Assembly: GCA_008923315.1 (NCBI GenBank)
Contig: WBSF01000004.1
Coordinates: 60,437-124,436 of the forward strand
DNA from: Betaproteobacteria bacterium SCN1
GTDB lineage: Bacteria; Pseudomonadota; Gammaproteobacteria; Burkholderiales; Thiobacillaceae
Direction: 5' to 3'
DNA length: 64,000 bases
Notes under the pieces: generated by a model
Told to the model about the DNA's origin: nothing
The model's input: the letters and a program-made list of their open reading frames with translations, nothing else
Databases searched by the model: none
Position numbers and translations under genes: made by a program
Shown: positions 22,290-31,439 of the stretch, one piece after another
How the letters are laid out: each line of letters begins with the position of its first letter
Position numbering within the stretch: position 1 is the stretch's first letter

Positions 22290-22673
22290 ATGGACTACGC
22301 CGCACTCAAGACCCTGCACATGGCCACGGTCGCGATCACGCTCACGCTTTTCATCCTGCGCGGCGCCTGGATGGCCATGGGTTCGCCCCACCTCGGCGCG
22401 CGCTGGACGCGCATCCTGCCCCACCTGAACGACACCGTGCTGCTCGCCAGCGGCATCGCGCTCGCCTGGACGCTCGGCCTCTCGCCGCTGGAGCATGGCT
22501 GGCTCGCCGCCAAGCTCGTCGCACTGGTCGCCTACATCGTGCTCGGCACGATCGCGCTCAAGCGCGGCAAGACGCGCGGCCAGCGCATTACCGCCGGCAT
22601 CGCCGCCCTGCTGGTGTTCGGCTACATGCTCGCCGTCGCCCATACCCACAACCCGCTGCCCGGACTCGGCTAA
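22290..22673 (+). CDS. SirB2-family membrane protein
   Basis: A 127-residue inner-membrane protein with four predicted helices. It matches the SirB2 / invasion regulator family, with the conserved LKxLHMATVAIT start and the PHLNDTVLLxSG motif. The biochemical role is not known. The start ATG at 22290 is five bases after the gph stop, so it ends the mtaD-ubiG-gph operon just before the tmRNA gene. Confidence 0.82.
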   Translation: MDYAALKTLHMATVAITLTLFILRGAWMAMGSPHLGARWTRILPHLNDTVLLASGIALAWTLGLSPLEHGWLAAKLVALVAYIVLGTIALKRGKTRGQRITAGIAALLVFGYMLAVAHTHNPLPGLG

Positions 22674-22742
22674 AAAACGGCCCGCGCGGGAACTTCCTCG
22701 CCGGCCACCACCTCCATGCGGTACACTGATTGCGCTTTTCAT

Positions 22743-23111
22743 GGGGCCGACATGGCTTCGACGTGGGTCGCAAAGCAGATGCAGGGCATACCGAGGGTCA
22801 GAGCACCTCGTAAATCCAACTGAAAACGTTATAGTCGCCAACGACGAAAACTACGCCCTGGCCGCTTAAGGTCCAGGACTCACACCAGTCTGTTCATGGG
22901 CTGGGCCGGGTCAAACCGGCAGTGAGTTAATTCACATGAAATCGTGCCTGTCCGGGTCGCTTGGGCAGGTGCCAAATCCAAGGCGACTCGGCGACATCCA
23001 GCCTGTTCGGCGGGCGTGATCGAACCTAAAGCTTGAAAACACCGGACTAAGTATGTAGAACTGCCTGTAGAGGGCTTGCGGACGGGGGTTCGATCCCCCC
23101 CGGCTCCACCA
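22743..23111 (+). ncRNA. ssrA: Transfer-messenger RNA (tmRNA)
   Basis: One-piece tmRNA of about 369 nt that rescues stalled ribosomes. The 5' end GGGGCCGACATGGC pairs with the 3' CGGCTCC to form the acceptor stem. The TGGTTCGA-type T loop (GGGGGTTCGATCCCCC) is near the 3' end, and CCA is encoded at 23109-23111. The tag reading frame at 22837-22869 encodes ANDENYALAA followed by TAA, the usual degradation tag. Confidence 0.97.
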
Positions 23112-23120
23112 CCCAAACCA

Positions 23121-23153
23121 AGGCCAACCGGAAACGGTTGGCCTTTTCTTTTT
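23121..23153 (+). terminator. Intrinsic terminator of ssrA
   Basis: A perfect 10-bp stem (AGGCCAACCG / CGGTTGGCCT) with a GAAA loop is followed by TTTTCTTTTT-like sequence, 10 bases after the tmRNA CCA end. Confidence 0.92.
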
Positions 23154-23197
23154 GCCCTGCCGGGCTTGTTCGCGCCCGATCCGGACAAAACCGGTGC

Positions 23198-23998
23198 CTA
23201 GAGCTTCGGCACAGGCCCCGAATTCAGGCGCGCCTTGCGTGCCTGGGCTTCCAGGTCGGCAATCTGCTTCGCAACGGCCCGCATGGCGGGAACGGCATAG
23301 CCGGGATCGGTCATCGTGAACTTCATCTCCCTGACGAAGGGATCGCCGGGACGCGTGACGAGATTGACCACCAGGGCCGCGCTGCAATTCGACGCATCGG
23401 CCGGTGCCAGCTTGCGCCGCTGCCAGAGACCATACTGGCTGAATCCATTGGGCGCATTGTCCACCGGCGGAGGCTGGCGGGCGTCCATCGACGTCGGGGC
23501 CGTGTCGCCACACGCCGTCTTGCCGGGTTCGAGCCATCGTGAGAAGTTGCCGCTGCCCATATTCGCCTCCAGCACGGTGGCGGGCTTGCCGTATTTCTGG
23601 GTCACCGACGCCATCGCACGCGCCATCGGCAGCGGATCGTCGTACATCGCCAGTGTGCGGATGACGCGGATGACGCGCTGTTCCATCGGCGGCGCGGAGA
23701 ACATGACCTCCAGCGTTTCGGATTTGTTGGTGGGCCCCTGGCTGGCATTGATGACCGAGAGGAAGCCCGGCAACGGCTTCTGCTGGACGCCGTCGCTGTA
23801 CACGAACTGCCGCGTGTAATCCGTGATCTGCGCTTTCGGCGCATGCGCCGAAAGCGCAGCGCGCGCCTCTGCCGGACTCATGCCGAGGCGGATGCCCACG
23901 ATCTCCCAGTCCGGCGCGGCGAACGCGGGCGCTGCGCCGGCCAGCAACGCCAATGCGGCGATGGAAACCGGGCGGCGATGAATCAGACCTGTACGCAT
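23198..23998 (-). CDS. Secreted hypothetical protein
   Basis: A 266-residue protein with a clear Sec signal peptide (hydrophobic residues 10-24, cleavage near AFA-AP). The mature part begins DWEIVGIRLGMSPAEARAAL, a segment seen in periplasmic proteins of unknown function with a repeat-like GMSxxEA motif. Two cysteines later in the chain could form a disulfide. I do not recognise a function. ATG at 23998 is preceded by GGAGA. It stands alone, facing ssrA tail to tail. Confidence 0.75.
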   Translation of the reverse strand: MRTGLIHRRPVSIAALALLAGAAPAFAAPDWEIVGIRLGMSPAEARAALSAHAPKAQITDYTRQFVYSDGVQQKPLPGFLSVINASQGPTNKSETLEVMFSAPPMEQRVIRVIRTLAMYDDPLPMARAMASVTQKYGKPATVLEANMGSGNFSRWLEPGKTACGDTAPTSMDARQPPPVDNAPNGFSQYGLWQRRKLAPADASNCSAALVVNLVTRPGDPFVREMKFTMTDPGYAVPAMRAVAKQIADLEAQARKARLNSGPVPKL

Positions 23999-24319
23999 GG
24001 GATGTCTCCGGAGTGAATGAACGCTTTGCGCCTGGGTTTAACTTTCCTGGGTCTATCTTAAATTCGCACGGAAAAGCCGTCGTCCCCCAAACGGGGGAGA
24101 AATCCGGTCCGGCATACGGCGTCACACCGGCCCCATCTGGAATTCGACGCACGTCATCTCGGGAACACGGGGCCACGACCGGCATCATCCCAACCCCCGT
24201 GAATCCGCCTTCCGGGATTGATTACGCACGTCCACGATACGGCGACGGACGACGCCCTGTAGCCGGGAACAACCATACGCCCTGATCGTTTCCGGGTGTG
24301 GGGCAGGCACGCGCCCGAT
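23999..24319. other. Gene-free stretch
   Basis: About 320 bases between the secreted protein gene and the LysR gene. Short AT-rich runs near 24036-24070 could belong to the promoter of the minus-strand secreted protein. I see no credible gene, RNA or repeat. Confidence 0.5.
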
Positions 24320-25273
24320 TCAATCGGCTTTCCGGCGGGCACGACGCGAGGGCGGCGCGCCCGCCGGGCCGGTGGCCCGCAGATGCGGCGCGAGCAGTTC
24401 GGCAATCCAGTCCAGAAAGGCATGGACCCGCCCGGGCAGATGCTGGCGATGCGGATAGACCAGATGGACCGGCATCGGCGCCGGACGGGCCGCCGGCATG
24501 ACTTCAATCAGCTCGCCTGCCGCCAGGTGTTCGCGCACGTCGAACCGCGGCACCTGGATCAATCCCAGCCCGGCCAGCGCGCCTGCAATGTAGGTTTCGA
24601 CGTGATTCACGCTCAACCGGCTCGCCATTCGCCGGCTGCGCGGCTGCCCGTCCTCAAGCCATTCCCAGTTGGCCGGGCGCACGCCGGAGGGCTGTCCGTA
24701 GTCGATTGCCCAGTGCCCGTCCAGCCCGTCCGTTGTCTTTGGCATGCCATGCTGCGCCAGATAGCCGGGACTGGCGCAATTGATCATCTCGAAGGCGCCC
24801 AGCGGACGGGCGACCAGGCTGCTCGACGCCAGGGCGCCCACGCGCAGCGCGCAATCCACGCCTTCGCGCGCGAGGTCGACGAGACGATCGCCCGCGCCGA
24901 GCTCCAGCTCGATGCCGGGATGGCGCGCGAGGAAATCCGGCCAGGCCGGCACGATGAACCGCCGGGCGATACGGCTGGGCGCATCCACGCGCAGCCGCCC
25001 GGTCAGGTTGGCGCCAGCCGGACGAAACTGCCGTTCCAGTGCCTCCATGTCGTCGACGAGTACGGCCGCACGCACGCGCAGGGCCTCACCGTCCGGAGTC
25101 AGGCCGACGCGCCGCGTGGTGCGGTGCAGCAGACGCACGCCGAGATTCGATTCGAGCTGGCGCACGGCGACGGAGACGGTCGCGCGCGGCAGGCCGAGCT
25201 GTTCGGCGGCACGCGTGAAGCTGCCGCTGTCGGCGATGCGCAGAAAGATACGGAGCAGGTCGAGCCGATCCAT
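24320..25273 (-). CDS. LysR-family transcriptional regulator
   Basis: A 317-residue regulator. Residues 1-60 form the winged HTH (LLRIFLRIADSGSFTRAAEQLGLPRATVSVAVRQLE in pieces), and the rest is the periplasmic-binding-like effector domain. The sequence is of the CrgA/AaeR-like LysR subgroup. It is divergent from the SDR gene at 25369 with a 95-base shared promoter region, so that gene is its likely target. Confidence 0.92.
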   Translation of the reverse strand: MDRLDLLRIFLRIADSGSFTRAAEQLGLPRATVSVAVRQLESNLGVRLLHRTTRRVGLTPDGEALRVRAAVLVDDMEALERQFRPAGANLTGRLRVDAPSRIARRFIVPAWPDFLARHPGIELELGAGDRLVDLAREGVDCALRVGALASSSLVARPLGAFEMINCASPGYLAQHGMPKTTDGLDGHWAIDYGQPSGVRPANWEWLEDGQPRSRRMASRLSVNHVETYIAGALAGLGLIQVPRFDVREHLAAGELIEVMPAARPAPMPVHLVYPHRQHLPGRVHAFLDWIAELLAPHLRATGPAGAPPSRRARRKAD

Positions 25274-25277
25274 TGTT

Positions 25278-25308
25278 CATAATTCACGAATAGTTTGTGC
25301 AAATTATG
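25278..25308. promoter_or_regulatory. Candidate LysR operator in the divergent promoter
   Basis: A perfect 7-bp inverted repeat CATAATT-N17-AATTATG lies four bases before the LysR start codon, within an AT-rich patch. LysR proteins bind interrupted palindromes in such places. The link is inferred from position. Confidence 0.5.
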
Positions 25309-25368
25309 CTTGTTTATCTTCCAGATGCGATCAATAGACTGTGAGCTCCATCTGACCAGGAGACCCTC

Positions 25369-26145
25369 ATGTCCGATCTGCACAGCCTTCAGGGCAAGAC
25401 CGTTTTGATCGCGGGCGGCGCCAAGAACCTCGGCGGCCTGCTCGCGCGCGATCTGGCACGGCATGGCGCCCAAGCCGTGGCGATCCACTACAACAGCGCA
25501 TCGAGCCGCACCGCGGCGGACGAAACCGTCGCAGCGGTCGAGGCGGCAGGGGCCAAAGCCGTCGCCTTTCAGGCCGATCTGACCGCCGCCGCCGCCATGG
25601 AAAAGCTGTTCGCCGACACCGTGGCCGCCGTCGGCCGGCCGGATATCGCAATCAACACCGTCGGCAAGGTACTCAAGAAACCGTTCGCCGAGATCAGCGA
25701 GGCCGAGTACGACGAGATGAGCGCAGTCAATGCCAAATCGGCCTTCTTTTTCCTGAAGGAAGCCGGCCGGCACGTCAAGGACCACGGCAAGATCGTCACG
25801 CTGGTGACCTCGCTGCTGGGCGCCTTCACGCCGTTCTATTCGTCCTATGCCGGGACCAAGGCGCCGGTGGAGCATTTCACCCGCGCAGCCGCCAAGGAAT
25901 TCGGCGCGCGCGGCATCTCGGTGAACGCCCTCGGTCCGGGGCCGATGGATACGCCCTTCTTCTACGGCCAGGAAGCTGCCGATGCGGTGGCTTACCACCG
26001 GTCGGCCGCCGCCCTGTCGCCCTACAGCAAGACCGGGCTCACCGATATCGAGGACGTGGTGCCCTTCATCCGCCATCTGGTCAGCGAGGGCTGGTGGATG
26101 ACCGGCCAGACCATCCTGCTCAACGGCGGCTATACCACCAAATAA
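25369..26145 (+). CDS. SDR-family oxidoreductase
   Basis: A 258-residue short-chain dehydrogenase/reductase. The nucleotide-binding turn is the variant GGAKNLGG near residue 16, the active-site Ser is in VTSLLGAF and the catalytic pair is Y-x-x-x-K in YAGTK. The end TGQTILLNGGYTTK is typical of classical SDRs. Substrate unknown. It is the divergent partner of the LysR gene and is probably induced through it. Confidence 0.9.
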   Translation: MSDLHSLQGKTVLIAGGAKNLGGLLARDLARHGAQAVAIHYNSASSRTAADETVAAVEAAGAKAVAFQADLTAAAAMEKLFADTVAAVGRPDIAINTVGKVLKKPFAEISEAEYDEMSAVNAKSAFFFLKEAGRHVKDHGKIVTLVTSLLGAFTPFYSSYAGTKAPVEHFTRAAAKEFGARGISVNALGPGPMDTPFFYGQEAADAVAYHRSAAALSPYSKTGLTDIEDVVPFIRHLVSEGWWMTGQTILLNGGYTTK

Positions 26146-26235
26146 ACCGGCCGGACACCGCGCCGCGCCGGACACCGTTGGCCTTTCCCGGATCGCATGA
26201 CAAACTGGCGGGCGTTTTCATCCGCGCCCGCCGTC

Positions 26236-27516
26236 ATGCCCGATCTCGCCGCCTGGCTCTCCCCGGAACTCGCTGCCCTGCCGCGCTACGTGGCCGCGCT
26301 GGCAATCGGCCTCTTGATGGGACTGGAGCGCGAACGCAATCCGACCGCCAAGGCCGGCTTGCGCACCTTCGCGCTGACCGCCCTGTTCGGCGTACTGATG
26401 GCCCATCTGGGCGCAACACTCGGTTCTGTCTGGCTGGTCCCGGCCGGGCTGCTGTTGACGGGCGCCATGATGATCCTCGCGCACCTGCGCGACCTGGCGA
26501 ACGGCGACGATCCGGGCACGACCACGGTGGCCGCGCTGGTGCTGTGTTACGGACTCGGCGCACTGGTCTGGCAGGGCGACACGCAACTCGCGATGATGCT
26601 CGGCATCGTGGCGACGATGCTGCTCTATTTCAAGCCGGAGCTGCGCGGCATGAGCGAACGCCTGACGCGCCGCGACCTGCTGTCGGTCCTGCAGTTCGCG
26701 GTGCTGTCGCTCATCATCCTGCCGCTGGTGCCGAACCGCGACTACGGCCCCTACGGCGCGCTCAACCCCTACCAGATCTGGTGGATGGTCGTGCTGATCG
26801 CCGGCGTGGGACTGGCCGGCTACGCGGCGTTGCGGCTGGTGGGCCAGCAGCGCGGCGCGGTGATCCTGGGCCTGCTCGGCGGACTGGTGTCGTCCACCGC
26901 CACCACACTGGCCTTCAGCCGCCACACGCGCGCCTCGCCGGCCATGCTGCCGGTGGCGGTGATCGTCATCGTGCTGGCCAATCTGGTCGTGCTCGTCCGG
27001 CTGGGCGTGCTCGTCGCGGTACTGGCGCCGGCCGTGCTCGCCCCCCTCGTGCCGGTCCTGCTCGGCGGCCTGATCGCGGGCGGGCTGGGCGCTGCCTACG
27101 GCGTGCGCACCCTCAAACCCGCCGGCGCGCTGCCCGATCTGGCGATGGACAATCCGACCGAACTGCGCACGGCCATCGGGTTCGGCCTCATGTACGCCAT
27201 CGTGCTGCTGGCGGCAGCCTGGCTGTCGGACTGGCTCGGAACGCACGGCCTCTACGCCGTGGCGCTCGTTTCCGGACTCACCGACGTGGATGCGATCACG
27301 CTGTCCAGCCTGCGCCTGTTCAATCTCGATACGCTGCCGGCAATCGCCGTGGTCGACGTGATCGTCATCGCGACGCTGGCCAACCTGTGTTTCAAATCCG
27401 CGCTCGCGTTTGCCGTGGGCGGCTTCCAGATGGCGCGCCACGCCGCGGCCGGCATGGGTGCGGCCGGTCTGGGCCTGATCGCGGCGTGGGCTATAATGCG
27501 CGGCTTTTCCGCCTGA
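26236..27516 (+). CDS. MgtC/DUF4010-family membrane protein
   Basis: A 426-residue inner-membrane protein with about twelve hydrophobic segments. The N-terminal third resembles the MgtC/SapB domain (ALAIGLLMGLERERN, TFALTALFGVL), and the C-terminal two thirds match DUF4010 (GLVSSTATTLAFSRHTR, GLTDVDAITLSSL). It is probably a transporter or membrane sensor, and the function is unproven. The ATG at 26236 is favoured over the upstream one at 26197 because it starts at the hydrophobic domain. It precedes prfB by 16 bases. Confidence 0.85.
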   Translation: MPDLAAWLSPELAALPRYVAALAIGLLMGLERERNPTAKAGLRTFALTALFGVLMAHLGATLGSVWLVPAGLLLTGAMMILAHLRDLANGDDPGTTTVAALVLCYGLGALVWQGDTQLAMMLGIVATMLLYFKPELRGMSERLTRRDLLSVLQFAVLSLIILPLVPNRDYGPYGALNPYQIWWMVVLIAGVGLAGYAALRLVGQQRGAVILGLLGGLVSSTATTLAFSRHTRASPAMLPVAVIVIVLANLVVLVRLGVLVAVLAPAVLAPLVPVLLGGLIAGGLGAAYGVRTLKPAGALPDLAMDNPTELRTAIGFGLMYAIVLLAAAWLSDWLGTHGLYAVALVSGLTDVDAITLSSLRLFNLDTLPAIAVVDVIVIATLANLCFKSALAFAVGGFQMARHAAAGMGAAGLGLIAAWAIMRGFSA

Positions 27517-27532
27517 CCGAATCCCGCTCGCC

Positions 27533-28637
27533 ATGGACGCAGAACACCTGAATCAGATCGAATCGAAAATCGCCGACCTGGGCGAACGTTCCGGCCAGCT
27601 CAGGGGGTTTCTTTGACTACGATCACAAGAAAGACCGCCTCGAAGAAGTAACCCGCCTGTCGGAAGCGCCCGATTTCTGGAACGATCCCGACAAGGCGCA
27701 GACGCTGGGCCGTGAGCGCAAATCGCTGGAAGACGTGGTGGTGGTGCTCGACCGCGTCGCCGCTGGCCTGACCGACGCAAAAGATCTGTTCGACATGGCC
27801 CGGGGCGAGAACGACGACGACACCCTGGTGGCCGTGCGCGACGACCTCGAGGGCATCGAAGCCGATGTCGCCCAGCTCGAATTCCGCCGCATGTTCGGCA
27901 ACCCGGCCGACCCCAACAACTGCTTCCTCGACATCCAGGCCGGCGCCGGCGGCACCGAAGCCTGCGACTGGGCCTCGATGCTGCTGCGCCAGTACCTGAA
28001 ATACGCCGAGCGCAAGGGCTTCAAGGCCGAGTTGCTGGAAGAGACCGAAGGCGACGTGGCCGGCATCCGCTCCGCTTCGATCAAGATCGAAGGCGACTAC
28101 GCCTACGGCTACCTGCGCACCGAAACCGGCGTGCACCGCCTGGTGCGCAAATCGCCGTTCGATTCCTCCGGCGGGCGCCATACCTCGTTTGCCAGCGTGT
28201 TCGTCTACCCCGAAGTGGACGACTCCATCGAAGTCGACATCAACCCGGCCGACCTGCGCATCGACACCTTCCGAGCCTCAGGTGCTGGCGGCCAGCACAT
28301 CAACAAGACCGACTCGGCGATCCGCATCACCCACCTGCCGACCAACATCGTCGTGCAGTGCCAGAACGACCGCTCGCAGCACAAGAACAAGGCCGAGGCC
28401 ATGTCCATGCTGAAATCGAAGCTCTACGAAGCCGAGCTGCGCAAGCGCCAGGCCGAGCAGGACAAGCTGGAAGCCAGCAAGTCCGACGTGGGCTGGGGCC
28501 ACCAGATCCGTTCCTACGTGCTCGACAACTCGCGCATCAAGGACCTGCGGACCAACGTCGAAGTCTCCGCCACGCAAAAAGTGCTGGACGGCGATCTCGA
28601 CATTTTCATCGAGGCGAGCCTGAAACAGGGCGTGTAA
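27533..28637 (+). CDS. prfB: Peptide chain release factor 2 (programmed +1 frameshift)
   Basis: RF2 releases peptides at UGA and UAA. Translation starts at ATG 27533 and meets an in-frame TGA at 27614 after 27 residues. A +1 shift at CTT skips base 27614 and resumes at GAC 27615, giving 367 residues. The rest has the GGQ motif ([10 protein letters not shown]) and the SPF anticodon-like element (KSPFDSSG). The long gene therefore needs joining at 27613/27615. lysS, the usual next gene, is about 8 kb away here. Confidence 0.96.
27602..27617 (+). promoter_or_regulatory. prfB autoregulatory frameshift site
   Basis: AGGGGG-TTT-CTT-TGAC: an internal Shine-Dalgarno-like AGGGGG three bases before the slippery CTT and the poor stop context TGAC. 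Low RF2 favours the +1 shift, so RF2 controls its own synthesis. Confidence 0.95.
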
Positions 28638-28658
28638 CGCCATTCACCGGGAGGCGCC

Positions 28659-31343
28659 ATGCGCACCGAAACCCCCGTTACGCTGTACCTCAAGGACTAC
28701 ACCCCGCCCGCCTGGCTGATCGACGCAGTCGACCTGCACGTGTCGATCCTGGCGGGTCACGCCACGGTACGCGCCCGGCTGACCTGCCGCCGCAATCCCG
28801 CCGCGGCGGCCGGCCCGCTGGTGCTGCTCGGCGAAGACCTCGTCCTCGAAAGCCTTGCGCTCGATGGCGCACCACTCGCGCCCGAGGCCTATGTCTGCAC
28901 CGACGACCGGCTGACGCTCGCCGGCCCACTGCCCGAATCCTTCGTGCTGGACACGCAGGTGCGGATTCAGCCGGATCAGAACACCCAGCTCTCAGGCCTG
29001 TACAAATCGAAAGACGGCTATTTCACGCAGTGCGAGGCCGAAGGCTTTCGTCGCATCACGTATTACCCCGACCGCCCGGACGTGATGGCCATCTTCGCCT
29101 GCACCGTCGAGGCAGACCGCGCACAGTTTCCGGTGCTGCTGTCCAACGGCAACCCGGTCACGGCCGGCAGTTGCGACGACCCGGCGCGCCACTGGGTTCG
29201 CTGGGAAGACCCCTTCCCCAAACCGGCGTATCTGTTTGCGCTGGTGGCGGCCAAGCTCGACGTGCTGGCAGATACCTTCGTGACGACTTCAGGCCGCGCT
29301 GTCCAGCTAGAAATCCTGGTCGAGCCGGGCAAGCTCGACCAGTGCGACCACGCGATGGCCGCACTGAAACAATCCATGCGCTGGGACGAAACCCGCTTCG
29401 GCCTGGAATACGACCTCGACCGCTACATGATCGTGGCCGTGGGCGATTTCAACATGGGCGCGATGGAAAACAAGGGCCTCAACATTTTCAACACGAAATA
29501 CGTGCTCGCCCGCCCGGACACCGCCACCGACACCGACTACCAGAACATCGACCGCGTCGTCGCCCACGAGTATTTCCACAACTGGACCGGCAACCGCGTC
29601 ACCTGCCGCGACTGGTTCCAGCTGTCCCTGAAAGAAGGCCTCACCGTCTTCCGCGACCAGGAATTCGGTGCCGACGTGCACTCGCGCGCCGTCACCCGCA
29701 TCCAGGAAGTGCGCACCCTGCGCGCCGCGCAGTTTCCCGAGGACGCCGGCCCCATGGCGCACCCGATCCGGCCTGTCTCGTATGCCGAGATCAACAATTT
29801 CTACACCGCCACCGTCTACGAAAAAGGCGCCGAAGTCATCCGCATGATCCACACCCTGCTCGGCGAAGCCGGCTTCCAGCAAGGCATGCAACGGTATTTC
29901 GAACGCCACGACGGCCAGGCCGTGACCTGCGAGGATTTCGTCGCTGCCATGCAGGACGCCTCGGGCGTGGACCTGACGCAGTTCCGCCGCTGGTATGCGC
30001 GCGCCGGAACGCCCGTGCTGCATGCCCACGGCGCCTACGATGCCGCCGCGCAGACCTATACACTCACGCTCACGCAAACCCTCGTCCCCACCGCCTACGA
30101 AAAACGCCTCGCCGACGCGGGGCAGGCCGTGGACGACGGCCCGCTGCACATCCCCGTCGCCGTCGGTCTCGTGCTGCCCAACGGCCGCGACGCCGAGCTG
30201 TGTCTGGCCGGCGAAACCGCCTCGGCCGGCACCACCCGCGTGCTGTCGCTCACCGCCGCCACGCAGACCTTTGTATTCGAGCGCGTGCCGCAAGCGCCCG
30301 TCGTCTCGCTGCTGCGCAATTTCTCCGCGCCGGTGCGCCTCGATTTCGCGCAGAGCGACGCCGAGCTCGCCCACCTGATGGCGCACGATGCCGATGCCTT
30401 CAACCGCTGGGAAGCCGGCCAGCGCCTCGCCACCCGCGTGCTGCTCGCCGGCATTGCCACCGGCGGACAAGGCAGCGACTGGATTCCGCAGACCTTTATT
30501 GATGCCTGTGCCCGCGTGCTGGACGACGGCCTGACCGGCGATGCCGCCCTGGCCGCCGAAGCCCTCATGCTGCCGTCCGAAACCGTGCTCGCCGATACCG
30601 TCGCTGCCGCCGGCAACGTCATCGACCCCGACGCGATCTTTGCCGCGCGCCTCACCCTGCGCCGTACCCTCGGCACCACCCTGCGCACGCAGTTCGAGGC
30701 CGCCTGGCAGGCCCTCGCCCCCACCGGCGACTACGCGCCCGACGGCGCGCAGGCCGGCCGCCGCGCCCTGCGCAACGCCTGCCTTGCCATCCTCGCCGAC
30801 GCCGCACCGGCCACCCTCGTGCCGCAGCTCGCCGCGCAATGCAACGCGCACAGCAACATGACCGACGTCGCCGCCGCACTGGCCACCCTGGCCCAGCTCG
30901 ACGTCCCCGAACGCACCCCCGCCCTCGCCGCCTTTTACGACCGCTGGAAAGACGAAGCCCTCGTCGTCGACAAATGGCTGTCCATCCAGGCCACCGCGCG
31001 CGTCACCACCGCCGACACCGTGCGCGAGCTCATGCGCCACCCCGCGTTCGACCTCAAGAACCCCAACCGCGTCTACGCCCTCGTCCGCGGTTTCTGCGGC
31101 GCCAACCCGCGCGCCTTCCATGCCGCGGACGGCAGCGGCTACGCGCTGGCGGCCGACGTCATCAGCGAACTGCAGGCGATCAACCCGCAGGTCGCATCAC
31201 GTGTCGCGCGCAGCTTTGATCGCTGGCGCCAGTTCGACGCCGGGCGGCAGGCCCACGCGCGCGCCGCGCTGGAGCGCGTCGCGGCAATCGAGGGCCTGGC
31301 GAAGGATGTGGCGGAAGTCGTGGGGAATGCGTTGAAGGGGTGA
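28659..31343 (+). CDS. pepN: Aminopeptidase N
   Basis: An 894-residue M1 zinc aminopeptidase. It has the exopeptidase motif MGAMENKG near residue 268 and the zinc site HEYFHNW near residue 304, with the second glutamate 18 residues later in LKEGLTVFRD. The C-terminal half is the all-helical DUF3458/ARM-like region of bacterial PepN. Length matches E. coli PepN. It starts 21 bases after prfB and probably shares its transcript. Confidence 0.96.
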   Translation: MRTETPVTLYLKDYTPPAWLIDAVDLHVSILAGHATVRARLTCRRNPAAAAGPLVLLGEDLVLESLALDGAPLAPEAYVCTDDRLTLAGPLPESFVLDTQVRIQPDQNTQLSGLYKSKDGYFTQCEAEGFRRITYYPDRPDVMAIFACTVEADRAQFPVLLSNGNPVTAGSCDDPARHWVRWEDPFPKPAYLFALVAAKLDVLADTFVTTSGRAVQLEILVEPGKLDQCDHAMAALKQSMRWDETRFGLEYDLDRYMIVAVGDFNMGAMENKGLNIFNTKYVLARPDTATDTDYQNIDRVVAHEYFHNWTGNRVTCRDWFQLSLKEGLTVFRDQEFGADVHSRAVTRIQEVRTLRAAQFPEDAGPMAHPIRPVSYAEINNFYTATVYEKGAEVIRMIHTLLGEAGFQQGMQRYFERHDGQAVTCEDFVAAMQDASGVDLTQFRRWYARAGTPVLHAHGAYDAAAQTYTLTLTQTLVPTAYEKRLADAGQAVDDGPLHIPVAVGLVLPNGRDAELCLAGETASAGTTRVLSLTAATQTFVFERVPQAPVVSLLRNFSAPVRLDFAQSDAELAHLMAHDADAFNRWEAGQRLATRVLLAGIATGGQGSDWIPQTFIDACARVLDDGLTGDAALAAEALMLPSETVLADTVAAAGNVIDPDAIFAARLTLRRTLGTTLRTQFEAAWQALAPTGDYAPDGAQAGRRALRNACLAILADAAPATLVPQLAAQCNAHSNMTDVAAALATLAQLDVPERTPALAAFYDRWKDEALVVDKWLSIQATARVTTADTVRELMRHPAFDLKNPNRVYALVRGFCGANPRAFHAADGSGYALAADVISELQAINPQVASRVARSFDRWRQFDAGRQAHARAALERVAAIEGLAKDVAEVVGNALKG

Positions 31344-31439
31344 GCGCAGTGGATGCTGCCTTGCCTTTTCAGGATGAGGTGGGCGGCGGGTTTTCGGCTC
31401 AAGCGGATGTACAGGCTTCTCTCAAGCAAACGTTAGTCG

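Noticed and set aside
22743..23111. Unusual tmRNA
   Set aside because: Standard one-piece tmRNA with a normal tag and encoded CCA.
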